Of a stretch of DNA of 7,218 bases, positions 1 to 7,218 are shown in pieces (position 1 is the first letter of the stretch; each line of letters starts with the position of its first letter). The DNA comes from Gammaproteobacteria bacterium (GTDB lineage: Bacteria > Pseudomonadota > Gammaproteobacteria > DSM-16500). The position numbers were made by a program, and so were the translations under genes. The notes below the pieces were generated by a model that was given only the letters and a program-made list of their open reading frames with translations, was not told where the DNA came from and searched no databases. The stretch lies in NCBI GenBank assembly GCA_004322325.1, contig SCTP01000324.1, positions 1 through 7,218 on the forward strand, in the 5' to 3' direction.

Positions 1-22
1 AGATCTCTCATGAGCGATACCG

Positions 23-46
23 AAAAAACCCGCACAAAAACGCGGG
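23..46 (-). terminator. Rho-independent terminator downstream of gyrB
   Basis: Read on the minus strand, CCCGC (46-42) pairs with GCGGG (33-29). A G-T wobble can extend the stem to six pairs around a six-base loop, and six T residues (28-23) follow directly. This is the intrinsic terminator layout. It lies about 87 bases past the gyrB stop codon and would end the transcript that includes recF and gyrB. The sequence between it and gyrB (47-132) is AT-rich, with only a weak spaced inverted repeat (96-101/117-122) and no convincing gene. Bases 1-22 show nothing I can assign. Confidence 0.8.
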
Positions 47-132
47 CAAATATATAAAAGTCTATCTTTATTATAGAACTTTTTAACCACAGAGCACCTG
101 ATTAGATGCGGTGTATTCAGGTAACTGCTTGA

Positions 133-2565
<2,433 letters not shown>

Positions 2566-3651
2566 CTAAGATTTAACCCTGCCTTGTTCCACGTGAAACA
2601 CTTTCATCGGTACATCGAGTTTGTCATTCACATCAACAATTGTTTTGCTTTCTACTGCCGTGATAAAAACCTGTGTCTGTTGTTTGGCTAATAATGCGAT
2701 GAGCTTGTGTCGACTCTGGAAATCTAATTCCGAGGGCAAATCATCTACTAGGTAAATTAACCGCTTATTTGCGAGCTTAGCCAATAACATTCCTTGGGCG
2801 ATAATCATAGCACAAATAAGCAGTTTTTGCTGTCCTCTTGATAAAAAATGTTTCACCGCCACCCCACTGCTTTTCACTTCTAAATCGGCACGATGGGGGC
2901 CAAATAAGGTGTGACCAAAGCGGAATTCTTCAGCGGAAGAATGAGCTAGGACGGTGGCATAATCCAGGGTCTCGTTCCAGCCGGGCTGATAGTGGAGGGT
3001 AAAGTTGGGCATGGATAACAGAGCATCGGTGCATTCTTTAATATAAGGCGTCAGCATTCGAATGTAGTCGCGGCGTAGATGATCAAGTTCAGTGCCATAT
3101 TTAATGAGTTCGTTCGTCCACCCTTCTAATTCTCTTTTAGGTCGCTGGCTTCGCAAAAGGGCATTACGTTGCTTAAGAACCCGTTCAAACTGGCGCCAGC
3201 AGGGGAGAAAAGCCTCAAAATGGTAGAAAAGGCCCCAATCGAGGTATTTCCGGCGAAAATGCGGGCCGGATTCGAATAATTGGTGCGATTGGGAGTGGAT
3301 GATGCGTACCGGTAAAAGAGAAGCCAGTTCCACGATACTCTCTGCCTCTTTCTCAGCGATGCGGATGCGAGTAGAACCGCTGCGATCGCGCTCAAGGCCA
3401 ACGGGAAGTTGGCGTTCGCTGTCGATAAGCAATTGAGAAAAAAGGGAAAATTTCTCTGTCGTTTGGCGAATGAGGCGAGCAGGGGTGGCGCTACGGAAGG
3501 AGCGGCCTAAGCTGAGGTAATGAATGGCTTCGAGTAAGCTGGTTTTGCCGCTGCCATTATCGCCGCAGAGGATGTTTAAACCATGAGAGGATTCCATCTC
3601 AATGGCAACTAAGTTTCTAAAATCAGTAATATGTAAAATTTTAATGGGCAT
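2566..3651 (-). CDS. recF: DNA replication and repair protein RecF
   Basis: SMC-like ATPase that works with RecO and RecR to load RecA at single-strand gaps and stalled forks. Its 361 residues match the family length. The N-terminus ITDFRNL is typical. Walker A is GDNGSGKT (30-37), the ABC-type signature is LSRGQQKL (270-277), and Walker B is LIYLVDDLPSELD (298-310). The ATG lies only four bases after the toxin stop codon, and no purine-rich Shine-Dalgarno is visible in the preceding 25 bases, so translation probably depends on ribosomes finishing the toxin gene. The stop TAG overlaps a TAGGAG sequence that may serve gyrB. The last codons (residues about 351-355, FHVEQ) contain a full parS site. 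The N-terminal two thirds is GC-richer than its neighbours, and its plus strand is G-rich rather than C-rich. In most bacteria recF follows dnaN directly; here about 2 kb separates them. Confidence 0.97.
   Translation of the reverse strand: MPIKILHITDFRNLVAIEMESSHGLNILCGDNGSGKTSLLEAIHYLSLGRSFRSATPARLIRQTTEKFSLFSQLLIDSERQLPVGLERDRSGSTRIRIAEKEAESIVELASLLPVRIIHSQSHQLFESGPHFRRKYLDWGLFYHFEAFLPCWRQFERVLKQRNALLRSQRPKRELEGWTNELIKYGTELDHLRRDYIRMLTPYIKECTDALLSMPNFTLHYQPGWNETLDYATVLAHSSAEEFRFGHTLFGPHRADLEVKSSGVAVKHFLSRGQQKLLICAMIIAQGMLLAKLANKRLIYLVDDLPSELDFQSRHKLIALLAKQQTQVFITAVESKTIVDVNDKLDVPMKVFHVEQGRVKS
2585..2600. promoter_or_regulatory. parS: parS centromere site (ParB-binding) inside recF
   Basis: The plus strand reads TGTTCCACGTGAAACA. 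It matches the conserved chromosomal parS consensus TGTTNCACGTGAAACA at every specified base and has the CACGTG core with near-perfect inverted arms. In bacteria with chromosomal ParABS, ParB binds such sites, spreads on flanking DNA as a CTP-dependent clamp and helps segregate the origin region and recruit SMC/MukBEF-type condensins. The sites cluster near oriC, which fits the dnaA-dnaN-recF-gyrB setting. It is fully embedded in coding sequence, spelling the VFHVEQ stretch of RecF. That parB exists in this genome is inferred; it is not in the window. Confidence 0.9.
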
Positions 3652-3655
3652 ATGG

Positions 3656-4006
3656 TTATGAAAGCGCTAATACTTGGCGTAACCCATCATCAATTAAGTT
3701 CATTTCATGAGCAGATAAAACGCCTTCAAAGTGAATAAACCTTTTCTTATCCAACGCACGAAGTTGATCTATTATCGCACATACCATCGTATTATTAAGG
3801 TAAACCTTGATACTTAGGCCAGGTATTTCTTTCGCTCGCGTTGATAATGGAACAGCAATAGCGGTGCCCCGACCACTATTCATAGGCGTAGCCCCCACCA
3901 GTACCCATGGGCGAGTTTTCTTTTGCTCATGTCCTTGCACCTGATGTTCTTCGACAAGATAGACGTCACCACGTTTGAATTTGAATATATTCTTAAAATT
4001 AGACAT
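3656..4006 (-). CDS. MazF/PemK-family toxin, probable mRNA endoribonuclease
   Basis: Toxin half of a type II module; members of this family cleave RNA at short sequences and halt growth when free of antitoxin. From the ATG at 4006 it has 116 residues, close to the usual 110-115. Family marks are FKRGDVYLVEE (10-20), GHEQKKTRPWVLV (25-37) with the conserved Glu27 and Arg32 corresponding to the EQxxxRP segment of MazF, the VPLST strand (52-56), and IIDQLRALDKKRF (78-90), equivalent to the DQ...DKKR region. The reading frame is open further upstream to a TTG at 4027 and an ATG at 4018. I prefer 4006 because it leaves the normal short leader before the first beta strand and gives an 8-base overlap with the antitoxin stop, suggesting coupled synthesis. 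Its stop is four bases before recF. The fold is clear; cleavage specificity cannot be read from sequence. Confidence 0.9.
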   Translation of the reverse strand: MSNFKNIFKFKRGDVYLVEEHQVQGHEQKKTRPWVLVGATPMNSGRGTAIAVPLSTRAKEIPGLSIKVYLNNTMVCAIIDQLRALDKKRFIHFEGVLSAHEMNLIDDGLRQVLALS

Positions 4007-4232
4007 TCTCCAACCCATCCTCGCCAAATTCGCTATCCCATGTAGCCATTTCTTCTTTTAAACCATCTTGATTTTCAAGCTCCATAGCACGCAGGTAAAG
4101 ATTGTTCTCACGAACACGAATTTCTTTTTCTAACAGGGCAGCCAGTACCTTACTTCGCTCTCTTGAGGGGATAGCCGCTTTCATGCGTATTACTAATTGA
4201 TCTGGAAGAGAAAACATTACTTTAGATGTCAT
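3999..4232 (-). CDS. Ribbon-helix-helix (CopG/MazE-like) antitoxin
   Basis: Antitoxin of 77 residues paired with the downstream MazF-like toxin. The N-terminal half has the ribbon-helix-helix pattern: a beta strand with alternating residues (KVMFSLP, 4-10), a first helix (about 11-20), a turn at IPSRERSK and a second helix (about 24-40). Such dimers bind operator DNA and repress their own operon. The C-terminal part is acidic (WDSEFGEDGLENV, 65-77), as expected for the flexible segment that wraps and neutralises a basic MazF toxin. The start is well supported: AAGAGG (4246-4241) lies eight bases before the ATG. Its stop codon overlaps the toxin start. The family is clear from the fold pattern and position; I cannot assign a specific named antitoxin subtype. 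Confidence 0.87.
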   Translation of the reverse strand: MTSKVMFSLPDQLVIRMKAAIPSRERSKVLAALLEKEIRVRENNLYLRAMELENQDGLKEEMATWDSEFGEDGLENV

Positions 4233-4248
4233 AAACGATGCCTCTTTT

Positions 4249-4276
4249 CTATATTATATATTATAGATTATATATT
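4249..4276 (-). repeat. Tandem 14-bp AT-rich repeat, candidate antitoxin operator
   Basis: On the minus strand AATATATAATCTAT (4276-4263) is followed immediately by AATATATAATATAG (4262-4249), 12 of 14 bases identical. Ribbon-helix-helix repressors commonly bind tandem short sites spaced by about one DNA turn, and this array lies exactly across the predicted antitoxin promoter. The repeat is seen directly. The operator role is inferred, and such low-complexity AT sequence can also arise by slippage. Confidence 0.5.
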
Positions 4277-4287
4277 AAATAAGTCTA
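4253..4287 (-). promoter_or_regulatory. Predicted sigma-70 promoter of the toxin-antitoxin-recF operon
   Basis: The 56-bp gap upstream of the antitoxin holds three overlapping perfect TATAAT boxes on the minus strand (4272-4267, 4265-4260, 4258-4253). TAGACT (4287-4282) resembles a -35 element and is 16 bp from the middle TATAAT. The promoter begins right after the stop codon of the exported-protein gene. No terminator is visible between that gene and the antitoxin, so readthrough may add to expression. No terminator is visible from here to gyrB, so this is the best candidate promoter for recF and gyrB as well. Confidence 0.55.
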
Positions 4288-4288
4288 T

Positions 4289-5173
4289 TTACGCTTTTCG
4301 ACCTTTAACGAGTACTTGGCAGTCATTCACCACTACTTTTTCATTTTCTGCTTGTGCTCTTTTCTCAGCCGTATCGCCGATTTTTGATAAAATCTCGGCA
4401 TAAATATCCGTAAACATCATCAGACTTTGTGGCTGATATTGGCATTTTATCAACATGTTATTGCCTAAAAGCTGATAAGCCGTATCCACCACACAATGAT
4501 TGTTTTGATAACCTTGGATGAGTGAAGTAAAGAAAAGAAGACTCGGGAAGCCGGGAACGGTATAGCGGTAAATACCCGGCTTACATTGCCGGAGGTTAGC
4601 GGCATAGTTTTTTAATTTAGCGACGATATCTTCTTGAAGTTGGTCAGCATTTTGGATAGTGGTATTAAATCGTCGGTTATAAGCTTGTATATTTTGTGCC
4701 AGGGTAACAGGTTTATCGTTAACAGGCGCTGGAGCAGGTAATATGATTTTATTTTGCACAACTGGCTTTGTATCTGGCGTTTTTTTAACAGGCATCACCG
4801 GTTGCAATGGCGGATCAAAATGAGCGGAAAATAAACCGCTGCCTTCACTTGAGCTATATTCACCTTGGATATCACGAATTGCTTTGGCTTGGTTAGTTTC
4901 TACCAGGAGAAAAGTATCACTTTCCTCACCACATCGCCATTCATATTGAATTTGATTATCGGTGATTTTCTTTTCATGCCCCTCTCCTAGCTGTCGTTGC
5001 AGCCAGGATACATTCATCCAGGAAAAATGATGTTGTTGAAGCGAACCCGTATATTTGTTAATGTCTCGGCTCATTCGATTGACTATATCTTCACAGGAAG
5101 AAGCATTTGCTAGCGTGAAAGGAATAGAAAGTAAGCAATTGAAAATAAGAATACGCGTCCATGTCGTCATCAT
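4289..5173 (-). CDS. Exported protein of unknown function with six cysteines
   Basis: I do not recognise a named family. The 294-residue product begins with a clear signal peptide: a hydrophobic stretch at about 8-22 and an ANA-S cleavage site near 22-25, so it is predicted to be periplasmic, secreted or outer-membrane associated. Cys27 soon after cleavage is not in a good lipobox. The mature part has an N-terminal domain (about 27-117, Cys27 and Cys81 in YEWRC), a proline-rich linker (about 120-156) and a C-terminal domain (about 157-294) with Cys197, 227, 244 and 285, including CKPGIYRY and CQY. An even count of six cysteines fits disulfide bonding in the periplasm. AAAGG (5183-5179) lies five bases before the ATG; a second ATG follows at once. 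It diverges from the gene at 5228 and precedes the toxin-antitoxin module on the same strand. No membrane segments follow the signal peptide. Confidence 0.75.
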   Translation of the reverse strand: MMTTWTRILIFNCLLSIPFTLANASSCEDIVNRMSRDINKYTGSLQQHHFSWMNVSWLQRQLGEGHEKKITDNQIQYEWRCGEESDTFLLVETNQAKAIRDIQGEYSSSEGSGLFSAHFDPPLQPVMPVKKTPDTKPVVQNKIILPAPAPVNDKPVTLAQNIQAYNRRFNTTIQNADQLQEDIVAKLKNYAANLRQCKPGIYRYTVPGFPSLLFFTSLIQGYQNNHCVVDTAYQLLGNNMLIKCQYQPQSLMMFTDIYAEILSKIGDTAEKRAQAENEKVVVNDCQVLVKGRKA

Positions 5174-5227
5174 AAGCGCCTTTGTACTGACAATAATGTC
5201 CCTATTTTACATGTAAAGGAGAATTTT
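5174..5227. promoter_or_regulatory. Divergent intergenic control region
   Basis: This 54-bp spacer separates two genes transcribed away from each other, so it must carry or adjoin both promoters. On the minus strand TAAAAT (5209-5204) could be a -10 for the exported-protein gene. On the plus strand TTGTAC (5182-5187) and TATTTT (5203-5208) form only a poor promoter with a 15-bp spacer. A short inverted repeat GACA-ATAA-TGTC lies at 5189-5200. The plus-strand ribosome site AAGGAG (5216-5221) is strong. Promoter assignments here are weak; the presence of a shared control region follows from gene orientation. Confidence 0.4.
5206..5217. repeat. Perfect 12-bp palindrome TTTACATGTAAA, candidate operator
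   Basis: TTTACATGTAAA is self-complementary over all 12 bases. It lies between the two divergent genes, just upstream of and touching the AAGGAG ribosome site of the plus-strand gene, and overlaps the candidate -10 of the minus-strand gene. That position would let a dimeric regulator block both. No regulator gene is recognisable in the window apart from the antitoxin, whose own promoter has a different sequence. Confidence 0.4.
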
Positions 5228-5641
5228 ATGCAAAACACCCGGCAGCATCCTCATGATGCTATCTCACTATGGCAACACTTATGTAACAACAACTTTTCTC
5301 AGGAAGATTATCAAGTATTTGCTAAAAACAGGGGAAAGAAATTAATTTATAAACACATTGAATCACTGCAAGGCGATGCGCAAGCTAAAGCCATTTTGCA
5401 GGCGATCAACCACGATCACCCCATTGGAAAATTATTTTGGACGCAACGCGGTATGTGTGAACCTAATCTAGAAAGCGGATATCTAAAGAAGTTAGTTAAT
5501 TTATTACGAATAAATAAAGCAAAAGAAAAAGAATGTCAGCATCAAGGATATAAAAATAATAATATGTTTAGGCAGCCTACTGCTATACTTGTTAAAACAT
5601 CGAAAGAAGAAATTCAACATACAAGGAAAAGGACAGTTTAA
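5228..5641 (+). CDS. Small basic hypothetical protein
   Basis: I do not recognise this 137-residue protein. It is the only convincing plus-strand gene. Support comes from a near-consensus AAGGAG six bases before the ATG, a full-length open frame between divergent and convergent neighbours, and a terminator hairpin that includes its stop codon. The product is hydrophilic and lysine-rich, probably mostly helical, with no signal peptide or membrane segment, so it is predicted to be cytosolic or delivered by a route not visible here. Residues about 10-60 look like paired helices; the C-terminal third (about 95-137) is low in hydrophobics, rich in Lys, Asn and Gln, and AT-rich in DNA, suggesting a disordered tail. 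The dense Lys/Glu tail loosely recalls type IV effectors of Legionellales, but that is speculation. It could be a lineage-restricted gene. Confidence 0.65.
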   Translation: MQNTRQHPHDAISLWQHLCNNNFSQEDYQVFAKNRGKKLIYKHIESLQGDAQAKAILQAINHDHPIGKLFWTQRGMCEPNLESGYLKKLVNLLRINKAKEKECQHQGYKNNNMFRQPTAILVKTSKEEIQHTRKRTV

Positions 5642-5656
5642 TAAAAACTGTCCTTT
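5628..5656. terminator. Bidirectional terminator between the small plus-strand gene and dnaN
   Basis: AAAGGACAGTTT (5628-5639) and AAACTGTCCTTT (5645-5656) form a perfect 12-bp stem with a five-base loop. The A-rich and T-rich ends give a U-run on the minus strand (TTTT after the GTCC) and a shorter one on the plus strand. It lies between convergent genes: the left arm covers the last codons of the 5228 gene and the first base of its stop, while the right arm is seven bases from the dnaN stop. It should end both transcripts and so separate dnaA-dnaN from recF-gyrB. Confidence 0.85.
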
Positions 5657-5663
5657 ACTTATT

Positions 5664-6767
5664 TCACAACCGCATCGGCATCACCACGTAAATACTATAT
5701 TCCCCTTCCACCGGCTCAATTAACACACCGCTATTCGAATCCGTAAACACACAGCGTATGCACTTCGTCGTAATCGTCGACACTACATCGAGCCAATAAG
5801 CTACATTAAAGCCGATTTCCGTTTTATTACCCGCATATTCCAACGACATCGCTTCTTCCGCTTGTTCTTGATCTGAATTATTCGCCGTAATTAATAATTT
5901 ACTTGGCTCAAATTGAAAACGTACGCCGCGAAATTTTTCGTTTGATAAAATCGACGCACGCACTAATGCCTGCTTAATCACTTCACGATCACCCACCGCA
6001 CTCATCGTGCCTTTTGGAATAAGGCGATTGTAATCGGGATATTGCGCGTTAATTAATTTGGAAGTGAAAATATAATCAGACGACATCACACGAAAACGGC
6101 TTTCACCGATGTGAATCGTGACATCTTCTTCATTATCACTTCCTAGTAAGCGAATTAATTCAAGCACACTTTTACGCGGTAAAATCACTTTCGCTTGCGC
6201 CTCACCAATGCTTTCATCTTGAATCGATGAGAGTGCTAATCGATGACCATCTGCTGCGACGCATTTAATAGAATGCTGATTGATATCAAGAAACGCACCA
6301 TTCAAATAATGTCGCACATCTTGTTGACCCATCGCAAAATACGTTTTATTCAGCAAGTTTTTCAAATGTGTTTGCTTTAAGTTAAATTGCACCGAATAGT
6401 GTGTATCTTCCAAGCTCGGAAATTCTTCCGCTGGCAAGGTATTCAACATAAAGCAACTCTCGCCTGCGCGTACCACCAGATAATTTTTCTCGATGGATAA
6501 GCGTACCATCACACCCTCCGGCAACGTGCGGCAAATATCGAATAATTTTCTTGCCGAGACAGTGATAGAACCTTGCGACGTCATGGATTCGAGTGTCACA
6601 AAACCCACTAACTCAATTTCTAAATCTGTGCCGATTAATAACAAACGATTGTCTCTAATCGTCAGCAACACATTGGAAAGAATCGGCAAGGTTTGCTTTT
6701 TTTCCACGACACCGCTGACAGCTTGCAGGGGTTTAAGCAGGGCTTCGCGTTGAATTGTAATGTCCAT
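5664..6767 (-). CDS. dnaN: DNA polymerase III beta subunit (sliding clamp)
   Basis: Ring-forming processivity clamp that tethers DNA polymerase III and serves as docking site for other polymerases, MutS, Hda and ligase. From the ATG at 6767 it has 367 residues, one more than E. coli. The N-terminus (ITIQREALLKPLQAVSG) and LPILSNVLL match the first clamp domain; DGHRLAL (about 173-179) and YPDYNRLIP form the client-binding pocket, together with the extreme C-terminus YVVMPMRL, which is identical to E. coli. The three-domain length is complete. The open frame extends four codons upstream to a GTG (6779) overlapping the dnaA stop, but the ATG gives the standard N-terminus. The ribosome site is weak (GAGA), and the gene starts 11 nt after dnaA, consistent with co-transcription with dnaA. 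It ends just before the bidirectional terminator. Confidence 0.97.
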   Translation of the reverse strand: MDITIQREALLKPLQAVSGVVEKKQTLPILSNVLLTIRDNRLLLIGTDLEIELVGFVTLESMTSQGSITVSARKLFDICRTLPEGVMVRLSIEKNYLVVRAGESCFMLNTLPAEEFPSLEDTHYSVQFNLKQTHLKNLLNKTYFAMGQQDVRHYLNGAFLDINQHSIKCVAADGHRLALSSIQDESIGEAQAKVILPRKSVLELIRLLGSDNEEDVTIHIGESRFRVMSSDYIFTSKLINAQYPDYNRLIPKGTMSAVGDREVIKQALVRASILSNEKFRGVRFQFEPSKLLITANNSDQEQAEEAMSLEYAGNKTEIGFNVAYWLDVVSTITTKCIRCVFTDSNSGVLIEPVEGEYSIYVVMPMRL

Positions 6768-6778
6768 GGTTGTTCTCA

Positions 6779-7218
6779 CTATGTCGTCAATATTCGTAAT
6801 AAATTGGTATAGTCTTCTTCAATATCTGCATCTGATTGACGCAATTCTGCAATCATCCGGCAAGCGTGTAACACCGTCGTGTGATCCCGCCCACCAAACG
6901 CATCGCCAATTTCCGGTAAACTATGGTTAGTCAATTCTTTCGCCAGCGCCATCGCAATTTGCCGCGGTCTAGCGACGGAACGATTGCGGCGTTTGGATAA
7001 TAAATCAGCCACTTTGATTTTGTAATATTCTGCAACGGTGCGTTGGATGTTTTCAACCGTCACCAGCTTATCTTGTAAAGCGAGTAAATCACGTAGTGCT
7101 TCTTTGACGAAATCCAATGTAATAGCTTTACCGGTGAAATGCGCATTGGCAATGATCCGCTTGAGTGCTCCTTCTAGCTCACGCACGTTGGAGCGGATAC
7201 GTTTCGCTACAAAGAAAG
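6779..7218 (-). CDS. dnaA: Chromosomal replication initiator DnaA, C-terminal part
   Basis: The right edge cuts the gene; the last 145 codons are present and the frame is open to the window end. DnaA is the AAA+ ATPase that binds DnaA boxes at oriC, melts the origin and helps load the helicase. What is seen: the end of the AAA+ domain with the sensor II arginine in [10 protein letters not shown], the linker helix, and the complete domain IV helix-turn-helix with [18 protein letters not shown] and the DnaA signature [11 protein letters not shown], which contacts the DnaA box. Most of this segment is identical to E. coli DnaA as I recall it. The first in-frame start-like codon at 7186 is a GTG encoding the valine of VRELEGAL, not a true start. 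The stop TAG is 11 nt upstream of dnaN. Confidence 0.97.
   Translation of the reverse strand, partial: FFVAKRIRSNVRELEGALKRIIANAHFTGKAITLDFVKEALRDLLALQDKLVTVENIQRTVAEYYKIKVADLLSKRRNRSVARPRQIAMALAKELTNHSLPEIGDAFGGRDHTTVLHACRMIAELRQSDADIEEDYTNLLRILTT

Noticed and set aside
58..80. Imperfect AT-rich hairpin and a TATAAT on the minus strand (75-70) after gyrB
   Set aside because: No matching -35 element and no gene or clear RNA downstream before the terminator; AT-rich sequence gives such matches by chance.
3126..3401. Minus-strand open frame in another frame within recF
   Set aside because: Fully inside recF, which has all family motifs; the alternative product looks like an out-of-frame translation of GC-rich codons.
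4103..4116. TGTTC-TCAC-GAACA inverted repeat in the antitoxin gene
   Set aside because: It lacks the parS CACGTG core and lies in ordinary coding sequence; arms of five bases can arise by chance.
4197..4403. Plus-strand open frame across the antitoxin promoter
   Set aside because: Antisense to the antitoxin start and the exported-protein end, with no family resemblance and no ribosome site.
3652..5663. The accessory block as a transposon or integrative element
   Set aside because: No transposase or integrase gene, no terminal inverted repeats and no evident direct repeats at its ends.
6493..6753. Plus-strand open frame opposite the dnaN N-terminus
   Set aside because: Shadow of conserved dnaN coding sequence without independent support.

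Overview
The window is the chromosomal replication-initiation neighbourhood of a gammaproteobacterium, read from the bottom strand. In minus-strand order it carries the end of dnaA (cut by the right edge), dnaN, a roughly 2-kb accessory block, recF and gyrB. DnaA, DnaN and GyrB are very close to the Escherichia coli proteins: DnaN ends in the same MPMRL tail and GyrB has the long Gram-negative insertion. The moderate-to-low GC and the 'FHVEQG' RecF tail would suit a Legionellales/Coxiella-like lineage, but that placement is inference.

Layout from right to left (minus-strand transcription): dnaA and dnaN are 11 nt apart. dnaN ends at a perfect 12-bp inverted repeat that also terminates a small convergent plus-strand gene of unknown function (5228-5641). 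That gene diverges, over a 54-bp spacer with a perfect 12-bp palindrome, from a minus-strand gene for an exported six-cysteine protein of unknown function (4289-5173). Next comes a type II toxin-antitoxin module: a ribbon-helix-helix antitoxin with its own AT-rich promoter and tandem repeats, overlapped by a MazF/PemK-family toxin. Four bases after the toxin stop, recF begins without a visible ribosome binding site. gyrB follows after 18 nt and is closed by a rho-independent terminator at the left edge.

The core genes act together: DnaA initiates replication, DnaN is the sliding clamp, RecF helps load RecA at gaps and GyrB powers gyrase. Two features stand out. First, a textbook parS centromere site (2585-2600) is embedded in the last codons of recF, so this locus should also be a ParB loading site for origin segregation. 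Second, the usual dnaN-recF link is broken by the accessory block, so recF, and perhaps gyrB, appear to be transcribed from, and recF translationally coupled to, a self-regulating toxin-antitoxin module.
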